NCBI GenBank assembly: GCA_963747595.1
Contig: CAVVFO010000002.1
Location: forward strand, 248,001 to 312,000
Direction: 5' to 3'
Origin: Oleiagrimonas sp963747595
GTDB lineage: Bacteria; Pseudomonadota; Gammaproteobacteria; Xanthomonadales; Rhodanobacteraceae
Length of the DNA: 64,000 nt
This document shows positions 8,022-16,585 of the stretch, piece after piece; the stretch's first letter is position 1, and each line of letters begins with the position of its first letter. The position numbers and the translations under genes were made by a program. The notes beneath the pieces were generated by a model. That model did no database searches. It saw only the letters and a program-made list of their open reading frames with translations, and had not been told where the DNA came from.

Positions 8022-8816
8022 TCAGGCGATGGTGTCGACCACGCCGCCGTCCACGCGCAACGCGGCGCCGGTGGTGGCAGAGGCTTGGGTCGAGCAGATG
8101 TAAACGACCATGTGCGCCACTTCCTCGACGCTCGCGGGGCGCTGGATGATGGAACTGGGGCGCTGCGCACGCACGAAGTCACCCCCGACGTCCTCGATGC
8201 TGCGATTCTGTTTTTCCGCCTCCTCGCGAAACATGGCGCGGAAGCCGTCCGACAGTGTCGGCCCTGGCAGAACGGCATTCACGGTCACGCCGGTATTGGC
8301 CATGCTCTTGGCCAGCCCGCGTGACAGCCCCAGTTGCGCCGTCTTGGTGACACCGTAATGCAGCATGTCCGGCGGAATGTTCAATGCCGATTCGGAGGAG
8401 ATGAACACTACGCGACCCCAGCCGCGATCACGCATGCGGGGCAGGTAGGCCCGCGACAGGCGCACGCCGGACATCAGGTTGGTCTGCAGGAAGCGGTCCC
8501 ATTCTGCATCCTCGGTAGCGAAAAAATCCTGGGGACCGAAGATGCCTGCATTGTTGACCAGGATGTCGGCACCGGGCGCGGCCTGTACCAGGGCGGCGCA
8601 GCCGCCGGCATCTGACAGGTCCGCTGGAGCACCGAGAAACGTGGCGCGTGGCTGCTCCTCGCGCAGCTCGCCCAGCGCCCGGTCCACCGAAGCCTGGCTG
8701 CGGCCGTTGATGACGACGCTGGCGCCCGCTTCGGCAAGCCCGCGGGCAATGGCGCGGCCAATGCCACCGGTGGATGCAGTAACTACGGCGGTCTTTCCGC
8801 AAAAATCGATATGCAT
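8022..8816 (-). CDS. Short-chain dehydrogenase/reductase
   Basis: 264 residues from MHIDFCGKTAVVTAS; an upstream in-frame ATG at 8831 adds five residues. Rossmann motif TASTGGIGRAIA, the NNAG motif (LVNNAGIF), catalytic Ser (ISSES) and YGVTK Tyr/Lys are all present. The C-terminus carries the family end GAALRVDGG. It is a soluble NAD(P)H oxidoreductase with an unknown substrate. It lies upstream of mutS on the same strand with 123 bases between them, and diverges from the CinA-type gene. Confidence 0.85.
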   Translation of the reverse strand: MHIDFCGKTAVVTASTGGIGRAIARGLAEAGASVVINGRSQASVDRALGELREEQPRATFLGAPADLSDAGGCAALVQAAPGADILVNNAGIFGPQDFFATEDAEWDRFLQTNLMSGVRLSRAYLPRMRDRGWGRVVFISSESALNIPPDMLHYGVTKTAQLGLSRGLAKSMANTGVTVNAVLPGPTLSDGFRAMFREEAEKQNRSIEDVGGDFVRAQRPSSIIQRPASVEEVAHMVVYICSTQASATTGAALRVDGGVVDTIA

Positions 8817-8978
8817 GGCTGGTCCCATCACGGCAGTGTCAGAGGGCGGCGCAACGTGTGCCCTGGTGTGTATCCTTCATGAGATGGCTTGTTTCCCGCA
8901 TTGTTCAAGAACATGGGCGGGAACGACGTATTTTCCCCGGGTTGGCGGTCGGGGCGACCCTTGCATTTTTTTGAGGAC

Positions 8979-9494
8979 ATGTGCGTGAATTCGACATCGA
9001 TGTATGGTGATGCCGACCTGTCCGCTCTGGTCAGGGACGTGGCTGATGCGGTGCAACAGCAAGGGCTGATGCTGGTCACCGCCGAATCGTGCACGGGTGG
9101 GTGGATCGCCAAGGTGCTGACCGACGAGGCAGGCAGCTCGGCGTGGTTCGGTGCCGGCGTGGTGGCCTACAGCTACGAAGCCAAGGCCGCGCTGCTTGGG
9201 GTCAACCCACGGACCCTGGAGGACACGGGCGCGGTCAGCGAGGAAACCGCATTGGAGATGGTCTCGGGTGCGCTGGCGCGACTGGGTGCCGGGGTGGCGG
9301 TTGCCGTGACCGGGATCGCCGGTCCCGGTGGCGGCACCGCCGACAAACCGGTCGGAACGGTGTGGATCAGCTGGAAGCGGCGCGGCGGCTATGCACATGC
9401 CACGTGCTTCCATTTCCAGGGCGATCGCGCCGCCGTGCGCCGTCAGACGGTGGCGGCGGCGCTCAGTGGAATACGGAAAACCCTGACATCCTGA
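8979..9494 (+). CDS. pncC: CinA-C family nicotinamide-nucleotide amidohydrolase
   Basis: 171 residues from the ATG at 8979; an ATG at 9000 is an alternative. It contains TAESCTGGWIAKVLTD with the catalytic Ser of the TAESC(T/S)GG motif, GAGVVAYSYEAKAALLGV, and AVTGIAGPGGGTADKPVGTV. This is the stand-alone CinA C-terminal domain (PncC), which deamidates NMN to nicotinate mononucleotide in NAD recycling. The molybdopterin-binding N-terminal half of full CinA is absent, as is usual in this group. recA follows 132 bases downstream in the same direction; cinA-recA linkage is common. Confidence 0.88.
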   Translation: MCVNSTSMYGDADLSALVRDVADAVQQQGLMLVTAESCTGGWIAKVLTDEAGSSAWFGAGVVAYSYEAKAALLGVNPRTLEDTGAVSEETALEMVSGALARLGAGVAVAVTGIAGPGGGTADKPVGTVWISWKRRGGYAHATCFHFQGDRAAVRRQTVAAALSGIRKTLTS

Positions 9495-9626
9495 TGCGGC
9501 CAAGCCGGACTGTGCTGCTTGCAGGGTGTGGGATACTGGAGCCGCCATATTCTTGCTACCGGTCGCAGTCGGTGAGAACCGCAACGGGTAGGCTGTGCCG
9601 CAACACGATCTTCAAGGTGAATACCG

Positions 9627-10676
<1,050 letters not shown>

Positions 10677-10711
10677 GTTGCGGTTCCCGGAGGATTCGGA
10701 CCTCACGCGTG

Positions 10712-10784
10712 CGTCATCCCGGCGCACGCGGAGAGAGTCCATGGATGGACGCGTCCTTGAGGAGCGAGGCAAGCCGGGATGACG
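10712..10784. repeat. Inverted repeat between recA and recX
   Basis: Perfect 12-bp arms CGTCATCCCGGC (10712-10723) and GCCGGGATGACG (10773-10784) enclose about 49 bases. The CGTCATCCC...GGGATGACG form resembles dispersed intergenic repeats common in proteobacteria. No other copy was noticed in this window. It may limit recX expression relative to recA; that is inference. Confidence 0.6.
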
Positions 10785-10833
10785 GCCGGGGTCGTCATGA
10801 CTCTACACGCACCGGGCAGCAGCGCAGGTGTCC

Positions 10834-11325
10834 ATGAAGCCACGAGCCAAACCCAAACGCAGCGCCTACGATCACGCGCTGGCCTTGCTGGCGCGTCGTG
10901 AATATTCCTCGCGTGAATTGAGCGCGCGTCTTGGTCGTGGTGGCCATTCACGTGATGAGACTGCGGCCGCGCTGGAAAAGCTGCAAGACGAGAACTACCA
11001 GGACGACCGCCGTTTCGGGGCGATGCTGACGCACAGTCGTGCAGAACGTGGTTATGGACCGAGGCGCATCCGCGCCGAGTTGCGTAGTCATGGGTTGATG
11101 GATGCGGACATCGACCAATTGCTGCAGATTGCCGATACCGACTGGACGCGGCGCGCGCGTGCACAGATGCAGCGTCATTATGGCCCGGAGCCAGCGGCAG
11201 ATCAGGCCGAGTGCATGCGTCGCACGCAGTATCTCTTGCGTCGCGGGTTCGACGCCGCCACAGTACGGCATGTCACCCACGTCGATGTCGACGAAGCCGA
11301 CGACATGTCCGATACGTCCATCTAG
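10834..11325 (+). CDS. recX: Regulatory protein RecX
   Basis: 163 residues from the ATG at 10834 (a GTG at 10828 is in frame). The three-helix repeats of RecX are visible: YDHALALLARREYSSRELSA, then LEKLQDENYQDDRRFG, then RAERGYGPRRIRAELRSHGL and a C-terminal RRTQYLLRRGFDAATVRHVT. RecX caps RecA filaments and blocks ATPase and strand exchange. Location directly after recA and before alaS is the standard order for this lineage. A long inverted repeat lies in the recA-recX gap. Confidence 0.92.
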   Translation: MKPRAKPKRSAYDHALALLARREYSSRELSARLGRGGHSRDETAAALEKLQDENYQDDRRFGAMLTHSRAERGYGPRRIRAELRSHGLMDADIDQLLQIADTDWTRRARAQMQRHYGPEPAADQAECMRRTQYLLRRGFDAATVRHVTHVDVDEADDMSDTSI

Positions 11326-11406
11326 TTCGAGGCGGTCGCGGCAGGCCGCCCGCATTCGCGTGGATCCATTCCTCGAACGCGTCTCAAGCGCCCAAGATCC
11401 TGCCGC

Positions 11407-14052
11407 ATGAAAACAGCCGATATCCGCTCCCGCTTCCTCGAGTTTTTCCGCGAACGTGGCCATACCGTCGTGCCGTCGGCCCCGCTGGTGCCTGCCAACG
11501 ATCCGACCCTGATGTTTACCGTGGCCGGCATGGTGCAGTTCAAGAACGTCTTTCTGGGCAGCGAAAAGCCCGGGTACGTACGCGCCGTCGACGTGCAGCG
11601 CTGCCTGCGCGCGGGCGGCAAGCACAATGACCTGGATGCGGTGGGGTATACCGCGCGGCATCACACTTTTTTCGAGATGCTGGGCAACTGGTCGTTCGGT
11701 GACTACTTCAAGCGTGAAGCGATCGGCTGGTCGTGGGAACTGTTGACTGACGTCTTCGGGCTGGAGGCCGACAAGCTGTGGGTCACCGTCTACGAAACCG
11801 ACGACGAGGCCTATGACCTCTGGCGCGAGACCATCGGCGTGCCGGCCGAACGCATCGTGCGCATTGGCGACAATGGTGGTGCGCCGTACGCTTCGGACAA
11901 TTTCTGGGCGATGGGCGATACCGGCCCCTGCGGGCCGTGCACAGAGATCTTCTACGACCACGGCGCGGATGTCGCCGGTGGGCCGCCCGGCTCGCTCGAG
12001 GCCGACGGCGATCGTTACGTGGAGATCTGGAATCTGGTGTTCATGCAGTTCGACCGCCAGGTGGACGGCAGCCTGCAGCCACTGCCCGCGCCATGTGTGG
12101 ACACTGGCATGGGGCTGGAGCGTCTGGCCGCGGTGCTGCAGGGCGTGCATTCCAATTATGAGATCGATCTCTTTCAGCGCCTGATCACCGCGGCGGCGGA
12201 GCTGACCGGTTGCAACGACACCCAAAACGCGTCGCTGCGCGTGATCGCCGACCACATCCGTGCCTGCGCGTTTCTGCTGATCGACGGCGTGACCCCGTCC
12301 AATGAAGGTCGGGGCTACGTGCTGCGCCGGATCATTCGCCGCGCGCTGCGGCACGGCTGGATGCTGGGGGTCCGTGGCGATTTCTTCTGGAAGATGGCGG
12401 CACCGCTGTTGGCGGAGATGGGCGAGGCCTATCCCGAGCTGGTGCGGGGGCGCGAGTCTCTGGAGGCGGCGTTGCGGGGCGAAGAACTGCGTTTCGGCGA
12501 GACCCTGGAGCAGGGCATGAAAGTGTTCGACACCGTTGCCGCCCAGGGAGGCGACACGATCGCCGGGGAGGATGCCTTCAGGCTTTACGATACCTACGGT
12601 TTTCCAGTGGACCTGACCGCCGACATGGCGCGGGAACGTGGCATGTCGGTGGATATGCAGGGTTTCGACGCGGCCATGGACGTGCAACGCCAGCGTGCCC
12701 GTGCCGCCAGCCAGTTCGAAGCCAAGGCGCAGTTGTCGACCGATCTCGTCAGTACCCTGCCTGCAACCGAGTTCGGCGGCTACCACGCGCTGTCAGGTGA
12801 AGGGGCCAGCGTGTTGGCCATCGTCCGTGACGGGCGCGAGATCACGCAACTGGGTGACGACGAGGAAGCGACCGTGATCCTCGACCACACACCGTTTTAT
12901 GCCGAGTCCGGCGGGCAGGTCGGTGATACCGGAACGCTGGATACCGATGCCGGCACATTCAAGGTGAGCGACACGCAGAAACTCTCTGGTGCGTTCCATG
13001 GACATGTGGGACGTTGGCGTGGTGGCCGGCCGCTCAAGGTGGGCGAGGGTGTGCGGGCGATGGTCGATGGCGCGCGTCGCCAGGCCACCGTGCTCAACCA
13101 TTCGGCCACGCATCTGCTGCACGCCGCATTGCGCCGGATCCTGGGCGAGCACGTCACGCAGAAGGGGTCGCTGGTGGCGCCGGATCGGCTGCGGTTCGAT
13201 TTTTCCCACCCCCAGCCGCTCACGTCCGACGAGTTGCACCGCATCGAGTCCCTGGTTAATGCGCAGATTCGCCGCAATCTGATCTCCGACATTCGTGAAA
13301 TGGGTTATGACGAGGCCATCGATGCCGGTGCCATGGCCTTGTTCGGCGAGAAGTACGGTGATCGCGTGCGCGTGCTCAGCATGGGCGATTTTTCCACCGA
13401 ATTGTGTGGCGGCACACACGTCCGACGCAGCGGCGATATCGGCCTTTTCAAGATTGTCGCCGAGTCCGGCGTGGCCGCTGGTGTCCGGCGCATCGAAGCG
13501 GTGACCGGAGAGGGTGCGTTGGCATTCGTGGGGGACGAGGAGCGGCGGCTCGCGGAAGTCGCGCAATTGCTCTCCAGCAGTGGTGCGGACGTCGCCGACA
13601 AGCTGCGCCAGGTGTTCGGACGTCATCGCAAGCTGGAGCGCGAACTGGAGTCACTGAAGGCCCGTGCCGCCAGCTCGGCGTCGGCGGATCTGGCGAGCCA
13701 GGCGCGCGATGTGGATGGCATCAAGGTGGTCGCATCGCGCATGGACGGATTGGAGGCCAAGGGCTTGCGCGACAGTGTGGATCAGCTCAAGCAGCGCCTG
13801 GGCGACTGTGTGGTCTTGCTGGCTTCGGCGCAGGCGGGAAAGGCAGCATTGGTTGCCGGTGTGCATGGCGCTGCATTGCAGCACATCCGCGCCGGTGATG
13901 TCGTTGCAGATGTGGCGCGCCGCATCGGTGGCAAGGGCGGTGGTCGCGCCGACATGGCGCAAGGGGGCGGTACCGATTCCCCGGCACTGGATGAAGCGTT
14001 GCGGAATCTGCCGCAGTGGCTTGAGCGCAAGCTTTCTGAACGTGAGCAATAG
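11407..14052 (+). CDS. alaS: Alanyl-tRNA synthetase
   Basis: 881 residues. Class II catalytic motifs include VPSAPLVPANDPTLMFT and FMQFDR, with DTGMGLERL. The editing domain has HSATHLLHAAL (HxxxH) and CGGTHV (zinc-binding Cys/His). The C-Ala domain ends with GGKGGGRADMAQGG. It charges tRNA-Ala and clears mischarged Ser/Gly. Starts at the ATG at 11407, 81 bases after recX. csrA follows after a 287-base gap, matching the gammaproteobacterial alaS-csrA order. Confidence 0.98.
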   Translation: MKTADIRSRFLEFFRERGHTVVPSAPLVPANDPTLMFTVAGMVQFKNVFLGSEKPGYVRAVDVQRCLRAGGKHNDLDAVGYTARHHTFFEMLGNWSFGDYFKREAIGWSWELLTDVFGLEADKLWVTVYETDDEAYDLWRETIGVPAERIVRIGDNGGAPYASDNFWAMGDTGPCGPCTEIFYDHGADVAGGPPGSLEADGDRYVEIWNLVFMQFDRQVDGSLQPLPAPCVDTGMGLERLAAVLQGVHSNYEIDLFQRLITAAAELTGCNDTQNASLRVIADHIRACAFLLIDGVTPSNEGRGYVLRRIIRRALRHGWMLGVRGDFFWKMAAPLLAEMGEAYPELVRGRESLEAALRGEELRFGETLEQGMKVFDTVAAQGGDTIAGEDAFRLYDTYGFPVDLTADMARERGMSVDMQGFDAAMDVQRQRARAASQFEAKAQLSTDLVSTLPATEFGGYHALSGEGASVLAIVRDGREITQLGDDEEATVILDHTPFYAESGGQVGDTGTLDTDAGTFKVSDTQKLSGAFHGHVGRWRGGRPLKVGEGVRAMVDGARRQATVLNHSATHLLHAALRRILGEHVTQKGSLVAPDRLRFDFSHPQPLTSDELHRIESLVNAQIRRNLISDIREMGYDEAIDAGAMALFGEKYGDRVRVLSMGDFSTELCGGTHVRRSGDIGLFKIVAESGVAAGVRRIEAVTGEGALAFVGDEERRLAEVAQLLSSSGADVADKLRQVFGRHRKLERELESLKARAASSASADLASQARDVDGIKVVASRMDGLEAKGLRDSVDQLKQRLGDCVVLLASAQAGKAALVAGVHGAALQHIRAGDVVADVARRIGGKGGGRADMAQGGGTDSPALDEALRNLPQWLERKLSEREQ

Positions 14053-14339
14053 ACGTTGAGATAGCTGTCACGGTTTGCGTTGCGCACGCACGTGGCGCTC
14101 GGCTAGTATCCCGCAAACCGACCGGTGTTCGGCAATGGCGCCGCCGGTATCGATTTTCTGCGAGGGCTGCATTTCTTGGCGGTCTTTCCTTCTAAACGAG
14201 GTGTTTCGAGCCAGGACGAGCCGGGGAAGGCGGTGGGTCTGCGGCGAGGCGTGAATCGCCGGACCGTCGGGTACGTGCATGTCGGGGTGAGGTGCCGTAT
14301 CTGGTGGACGAGTGACCTGAACGATCAGGAGTATCGAAC

Positions 14340-14564
14340 ATGTTGATTCTTACCCGCCGAGTCGGGGAAACGCTGATGATTGGTGACGAGGTGACCGTTA
14401 CCGTGCTCGGTGTCAAGGGAAACCAGGTGCGCATTGGCATCAACGCTCCCAAGGACGTCGCGGTACACCGCGAGGAAATCTATCTGCGCATCCAGCGAGA
14501 ACACGATGATCCTGCACATGATGATGCAGGTCAGGATGATCCAGAGCCGGAACACGAAGTCTGA
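14340..14564 (+). CDS. csrA: Carbon storage regulator CsrA/RsmA
   Basis: 74 residues. The core MLILTRRVGETLMIGDEVTV is near-identical to the family, including Arg44-region VHREEIY. The dimer binds GGA motifs in mRNA leaders and controls translation and stability. A strong ribosome site (AGGAG) lies 10 bases upstream. The C-terminal tail after residue 50 is extended and rich in His and acidic residues (HDDPAHDDAGQDDPEPEHEV), longer than in E. coli (61 aa). A GacA-type regulator elsewhere in the window may belong to the same pathway. Confidence 0.97.
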   Translation: MLILTRRVGETLMIGDEVTVTVLGVKGNQVRIGINAPKDVAVHREEIYLRIQREHDDPAHDDAGQDDPEPEHEV

Positions 14565-14768
14565 TCCTGCCTTTCGGTGCTGCGGTGGCAGAGGTCGGTT
14601 GGCCGTGAGGTGTGACAGGTTGTCGGAGGTGCGGATGTGCGCCCCCGACACTGCTTTCCCTGCCGGGTTTCATGCGATGGAGGCAGGCCTCGTCGCCGCA
14701 TGATGTCCCTGTGCGTACACGATCAACAGATCACGATCAAAAAGAGTGCCGTGTGGCATACGCGAGGG

Positions 14769-14797
14769 TTTACGCGTCCTGTGCATGCGGCTATGCT
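14769..14797 (+). promoter_or_regulatory. Sigma-70 promoter candidate for tRNA-Ser(GCU)
   Basis: -35 TTTACG and -10 TATGCT separated by exactly 17 bases, ending 35 bases before the tRNA, with a GC-rich discriminator (ATCGCGC) as expected for stringently controlled stable RNA. Confidence 0.6.
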
Positions 14798-14832
14798 ATC
14801 GCGCTCAAGTCGTGCCGAGCACGCACATTCCC

Positions 14833-14925
14833 GGAGAGATGCCCGAGTGGCTGAAGGGGCTCCCCTGCTAAGGGAGTAGAGGGTTTATAGCCTTCTCGAG
14901 GGTTCGAATCCCTCTCTCTCCGCCA
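14833..14925 (+). tRNA. tRNA-Ser (anticodon GCU)
   Basis: Class II tRNA with a long variable arm. Acceptor GGAGAGA pairs with TCTCTCC, anticodon loop CTGCTAA gives GCU, T-loop is TTCGAAT, and CCA is encoded. Directly followed by a very long palindrome that includes its own 3' end (see the separate entry). Confidence 0.97.
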
Positions 14926-14977
14926 GATACGCAAAACGCCCCTTCGCGGGGCGTTTTGCGTATCTGGCGGAGAGAGA
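14913..14977. repeat. 30-bp perfect inverted repeat spanning the tRNA-Ser 3' end and its terminator
   Basis: Left arm 14913-14942 contains the last 13 bases of the tRNA (including CCA) plus trailer; right arm 14948-14977 is its exact reverse complement; the loop is TTCGC. The inner part (ACGCCCC/GGGGCGTTTTGCG) would work as a terminator, but the pairing continues through the acceptor end. The tRNA 3' strand can therefore pair either with its own 5' strand or with this trailer. A related imperfect arrangement follows tRNA-Ser(CGA) at 31362-31434. Confidence 0.9.
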
Positions 14978-15290
14978 ATTGTGGACGAACCCTCTGGTTC
15001 GACAACTGTGTCAGGAACACATTTGGACAGCCGCAGGCTGGCCCCGGAGCGCGCAGCGCGCAGGGGTGAGGCCCAGTACGGGCCGAACAATCCCGATGGT
15101 CACGCCACGTCTCACGTCATGCTACGTCTTGCGTATCTGGCGGAGACAGAATTGTGCGACTTTTCTCTTCTGGTTCGGCAAATGTGTCAGGAACACATTT
15201 GGGCAGCCGCAGACCGGCCCGCAGCGCGCAGCGCGCAGCGCGCGGGGGCGAGGGCCGGGACGGGCCGGTCAATCCGTGTCGTCCCGCGCC
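14957..15290. repeat. Two degenerate tandem units of about 160-170 bp after tRNA-Ser
   Basis: Unit 1 starts at 14957 and unit 2 at 15129, an offset of 172 bases. Shared blocks in the same order: TTGCGTATCTGGCGGAGA, GAATTGTG, CTGGTTCG, then TGTGTCAGGAACACATTTGG and CAGCCGCAG, then GCGCGCAGCGCGC-rich DNA. Each unit begins with a sequence complementary to the tRNA-Ser 3' end. No credible ORF covers it. The rest to 15533 holds nothing I can name. Confidence 0.7.
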
Positions 15291-15533
15291 GTCTCGCTTC
15301 GTGGCGCGAGGGTGTCTTGCATGTCCGGCAAGACCGTGGAGTCCCGCGCACGTTGATGTTGCGCGTCGTGAAGCCGCACTCGCGAAATCCGGGGCTCTGA
15401 CGTCGGGCTTTGTTGTGTTCAGCACCGATCTGCCCGGTTTTCCGCTAATCGGGTCATGCGCCGTAGGTCTCTGCCCGACCGTGCATTTTTCCCTGGAAGG
15501 GAGGTGTTTCACCAGAAAATCCCGACACAGGTG

Positions 15534-15562
15534 TTGACGCGACGGCCGCAAACACCAATAAT
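15534..15562 (+). promoter_or_regulatory. Sigma-70 promoter candidate for the tRNA-Arg(ACG) gene
   Basis: -35 TTGACG, 17-base spacer, -10 AATAAT (overlapping TAATCT), followed by CTCGCGCC. It lies 61 bases upstream of tRNA-Arg(ACG). Confidence 0.65.
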
Positions 15563-15623
15563 CTCGCGCCTTGCCTGACGGCATGCAGCGAAAGCCGCGC
15601 TGTCAGACACAACACGTTTCAAT

Positions 15624-15700
15624 GCGCCCGTAGCTCAGCTGGATAGAGTACCTGGCTACGAACCAGGCGGTCGGGAGTTCGAATCTCTCCGGGCGCACCA
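15624..15700 (+). tRNA. tRNA-Arg (anticodon ACG)
   Basis: 77 nt with CCA encoded. Acceptor GCGCCCG/CGGGCGC, anticodon stem CCTGG/CCAGG with loop CTACGAA, T-loop TTCGAAT. A34 would be deaminated to inosine to read CGN codons. Confidence 0.97.
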
Positions 15701-15706
15701 ACAAAG

Positions 15707-15750
15707 TACTGCAGCGAGGGAGATCGCATACCCCGCTGCAGTATATTTTC
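15707..15750 (+). terminator. Terminator after tRNA-Arg(ACG)
   Basis: Stem TACTGCAGCG / CGCTGCAGTA (10 bp) with a 17-base loop, followed by TATTTTCC. Between this and the next tRNA is a short tandem repeat of CGGCCGGAT (about 15763-15782). Confidence 0.6.
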
Positions 15751-15892
15751 CGGCGAACGGCCGGATCGGCCGGATCGGCCGAGGATTCCTGCTCACGTTG
15801 AAAACAGATTGACTGCGCCGCAGTGCGCCCGTAACATCTTTTCGCTTCGGCCTGTGGAGAAGCGGATCTGGCAGGTCGGAATGCGGGACGTA

Positions 15893-15969
15893 CGGGGTAT
15901 AGCTCAGCCTGGTAGAGCGTTGCGTTTGGGACGCAAAAGTCGGGGGTTCGAATCCCTCTACCCCGACCA
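15893..15969 (+). tRNA. tRNA-Pro (anticodon UGG)
   Basis: 77 nt, CCA encoded. Acceptor CGGGGTA/TACCCCG, anticodon loop TTTGGGA, T-loop TTCGAAT. First of four closely packed tRNAs that are likely processed from one transcript. Confidence 0.97.
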
Positions 15970-15987
15970 CAGTGCGTTTTCCTGAAA

Positions 15988-16064
15988 GCGCCTGTAGCTC
16001 AACCGGATAGAGCATCGGCCTTCTAAGCCGACGGTTACAGGTTCGAGTCCTGTCAGGCGCGCCA
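15988..16064 (+). tRNA. tRNA-Arg (anticodon UCU)
   Basis: 77 nt, CCA encoded. Acceptor GCGCCTG/CAGGCGC, anticodon stem TCGGC/GCCGA with loop CTTCTAA. Reads AGA/AGG codons. Confidence 0.97.
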
Positions 16065-16085
16065 ATGTGGTCATAAGTGCTTGTG

Positions 16086-16162
16086 GTGGGCGTAGCTCAG
16101 CTGGTTAGAGTCCCGGATTGTGATTCCGGATGTCGTGGGTTCGAGTCCCATCGTCCACCCCA
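16086..16162 (+). tRNA. tRNA-His (anticodon GUG)
   Basis: 77 nt plus an encoded G at position -1 (16085), the His identity element, opposite discriminator C73. Anticodon loop TTGTGAT; CCA is encoded. Confidence 0.97.
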
Positions 16163-16172
16163 TTTTCAAAAA

Positions 16173-16248
<76 letters not shown>

Positions 16249-16257
16249 ACTTCCGCG

Positions 16258-16286
16258 AACGCCGACCCTTGCCGGGTCGGCGTTTT
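16258..16286 (+). terminator. Terminator after the tRNA cluster
   Basis: Stem AACGCCGACCC / GGGTCGGCGTT (11 bp) with a 5-base loop and TT following, 9 bases after tRNA-Lys. Confidence 0.85.
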
Positions 16287-16319
16287 GCGTTGTGGCGCGG
16301 GCGGGATCGCCGGGAAGAC

Positions 16320-16349
16320 TTGTGCGGCGGGCTGCGACAATCGTAAAAT
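16320..16349 (+). promoter_or_regulatory. Sigma-70 promoter candidate for tRNA-Leu(UAG)
   Basis: -35 TTGTGC, 18-base spacer, -10 TAAAAT. The predicted start falls just before the palindrome at 16363. Confidence 0.5.
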
Positions 16350-16362
16350 GACATGCTTTCGT

Positions 16363-16383
16363 CCAAGTGAATCATTTACTTGG
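16363..16383. promoter_or_regulatory. 21-bp near-perfect palindrome upstream of tRNA-Leu
   Basis: Arms CCAAGT and ACTTGG enclose GAATCATTT, which is itself nearly symmetric (AAT/ATT). The size and symmetry fit a dimeric repressor operator located just after the predicted transcription start. No binding protein can be assigned. Confidence 0.45.
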
Positions 16384-16429
16384 GTCGATGCCGGGCGCCA
16401 TATGCATGGCGGCTGGGCACGAAGTCATT

Positions 16430-16514
16430 GCGAAAGTGGCGGAACTGGTAGACGCACCAGATTTAGGATCTGGCGGGGCAACCCGTGCGAGTTCGAGTCT
16501 CGCCTTTCGCACCA
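16430..16514 (+). tRNA. tRNA-Leu (anticodon UAG)
   Basis: 85-nt class II tRNA, CCA encoded. Acceptor GCGAAAG/CTTTCGC, anticodon stem CCAGA/TCTGG with loop TTTAGGA. It lies 71 bases upstream of tig. Confidence 0.97.
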
Positions 16515-16585
16515 TTCACTTTGCTTGATGAACGGCCGCTTCGGTCGTCGTTGCGCCCGTATCGACGGGCGGGTCAGGAGAGAAC

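Noticed and set aside
9505..9530. LexA operator before recA (CTGTGCTGCTTGCAG)
   Set aside because: Spacing is one base short of CTG-N10-CAG and the flanks do not fit; it is not in the Xanthomonas-type TTAGTA form either.
10948..12786. 612-residue minus-strand open frame
   Set aside because: Shadow of recX/alaS, no family motif; the plus strand carries unmistakable alaS catalytic motifs.
14791..15090. Minus-strand frame with an RRERDSNPR-type peptide
   Set aside because: It is the antisense of tRNA-Ser and its trailer; this peptide is a well-known false protein from tRNA genes. The same applies to frames at 15656-16015 and 31279-31770.
14957..15290. Tandem repeat as a CRISPR array
   Set aside because: Only two long degenerate units, no short identical repeats with unique spacers and no cas genes.
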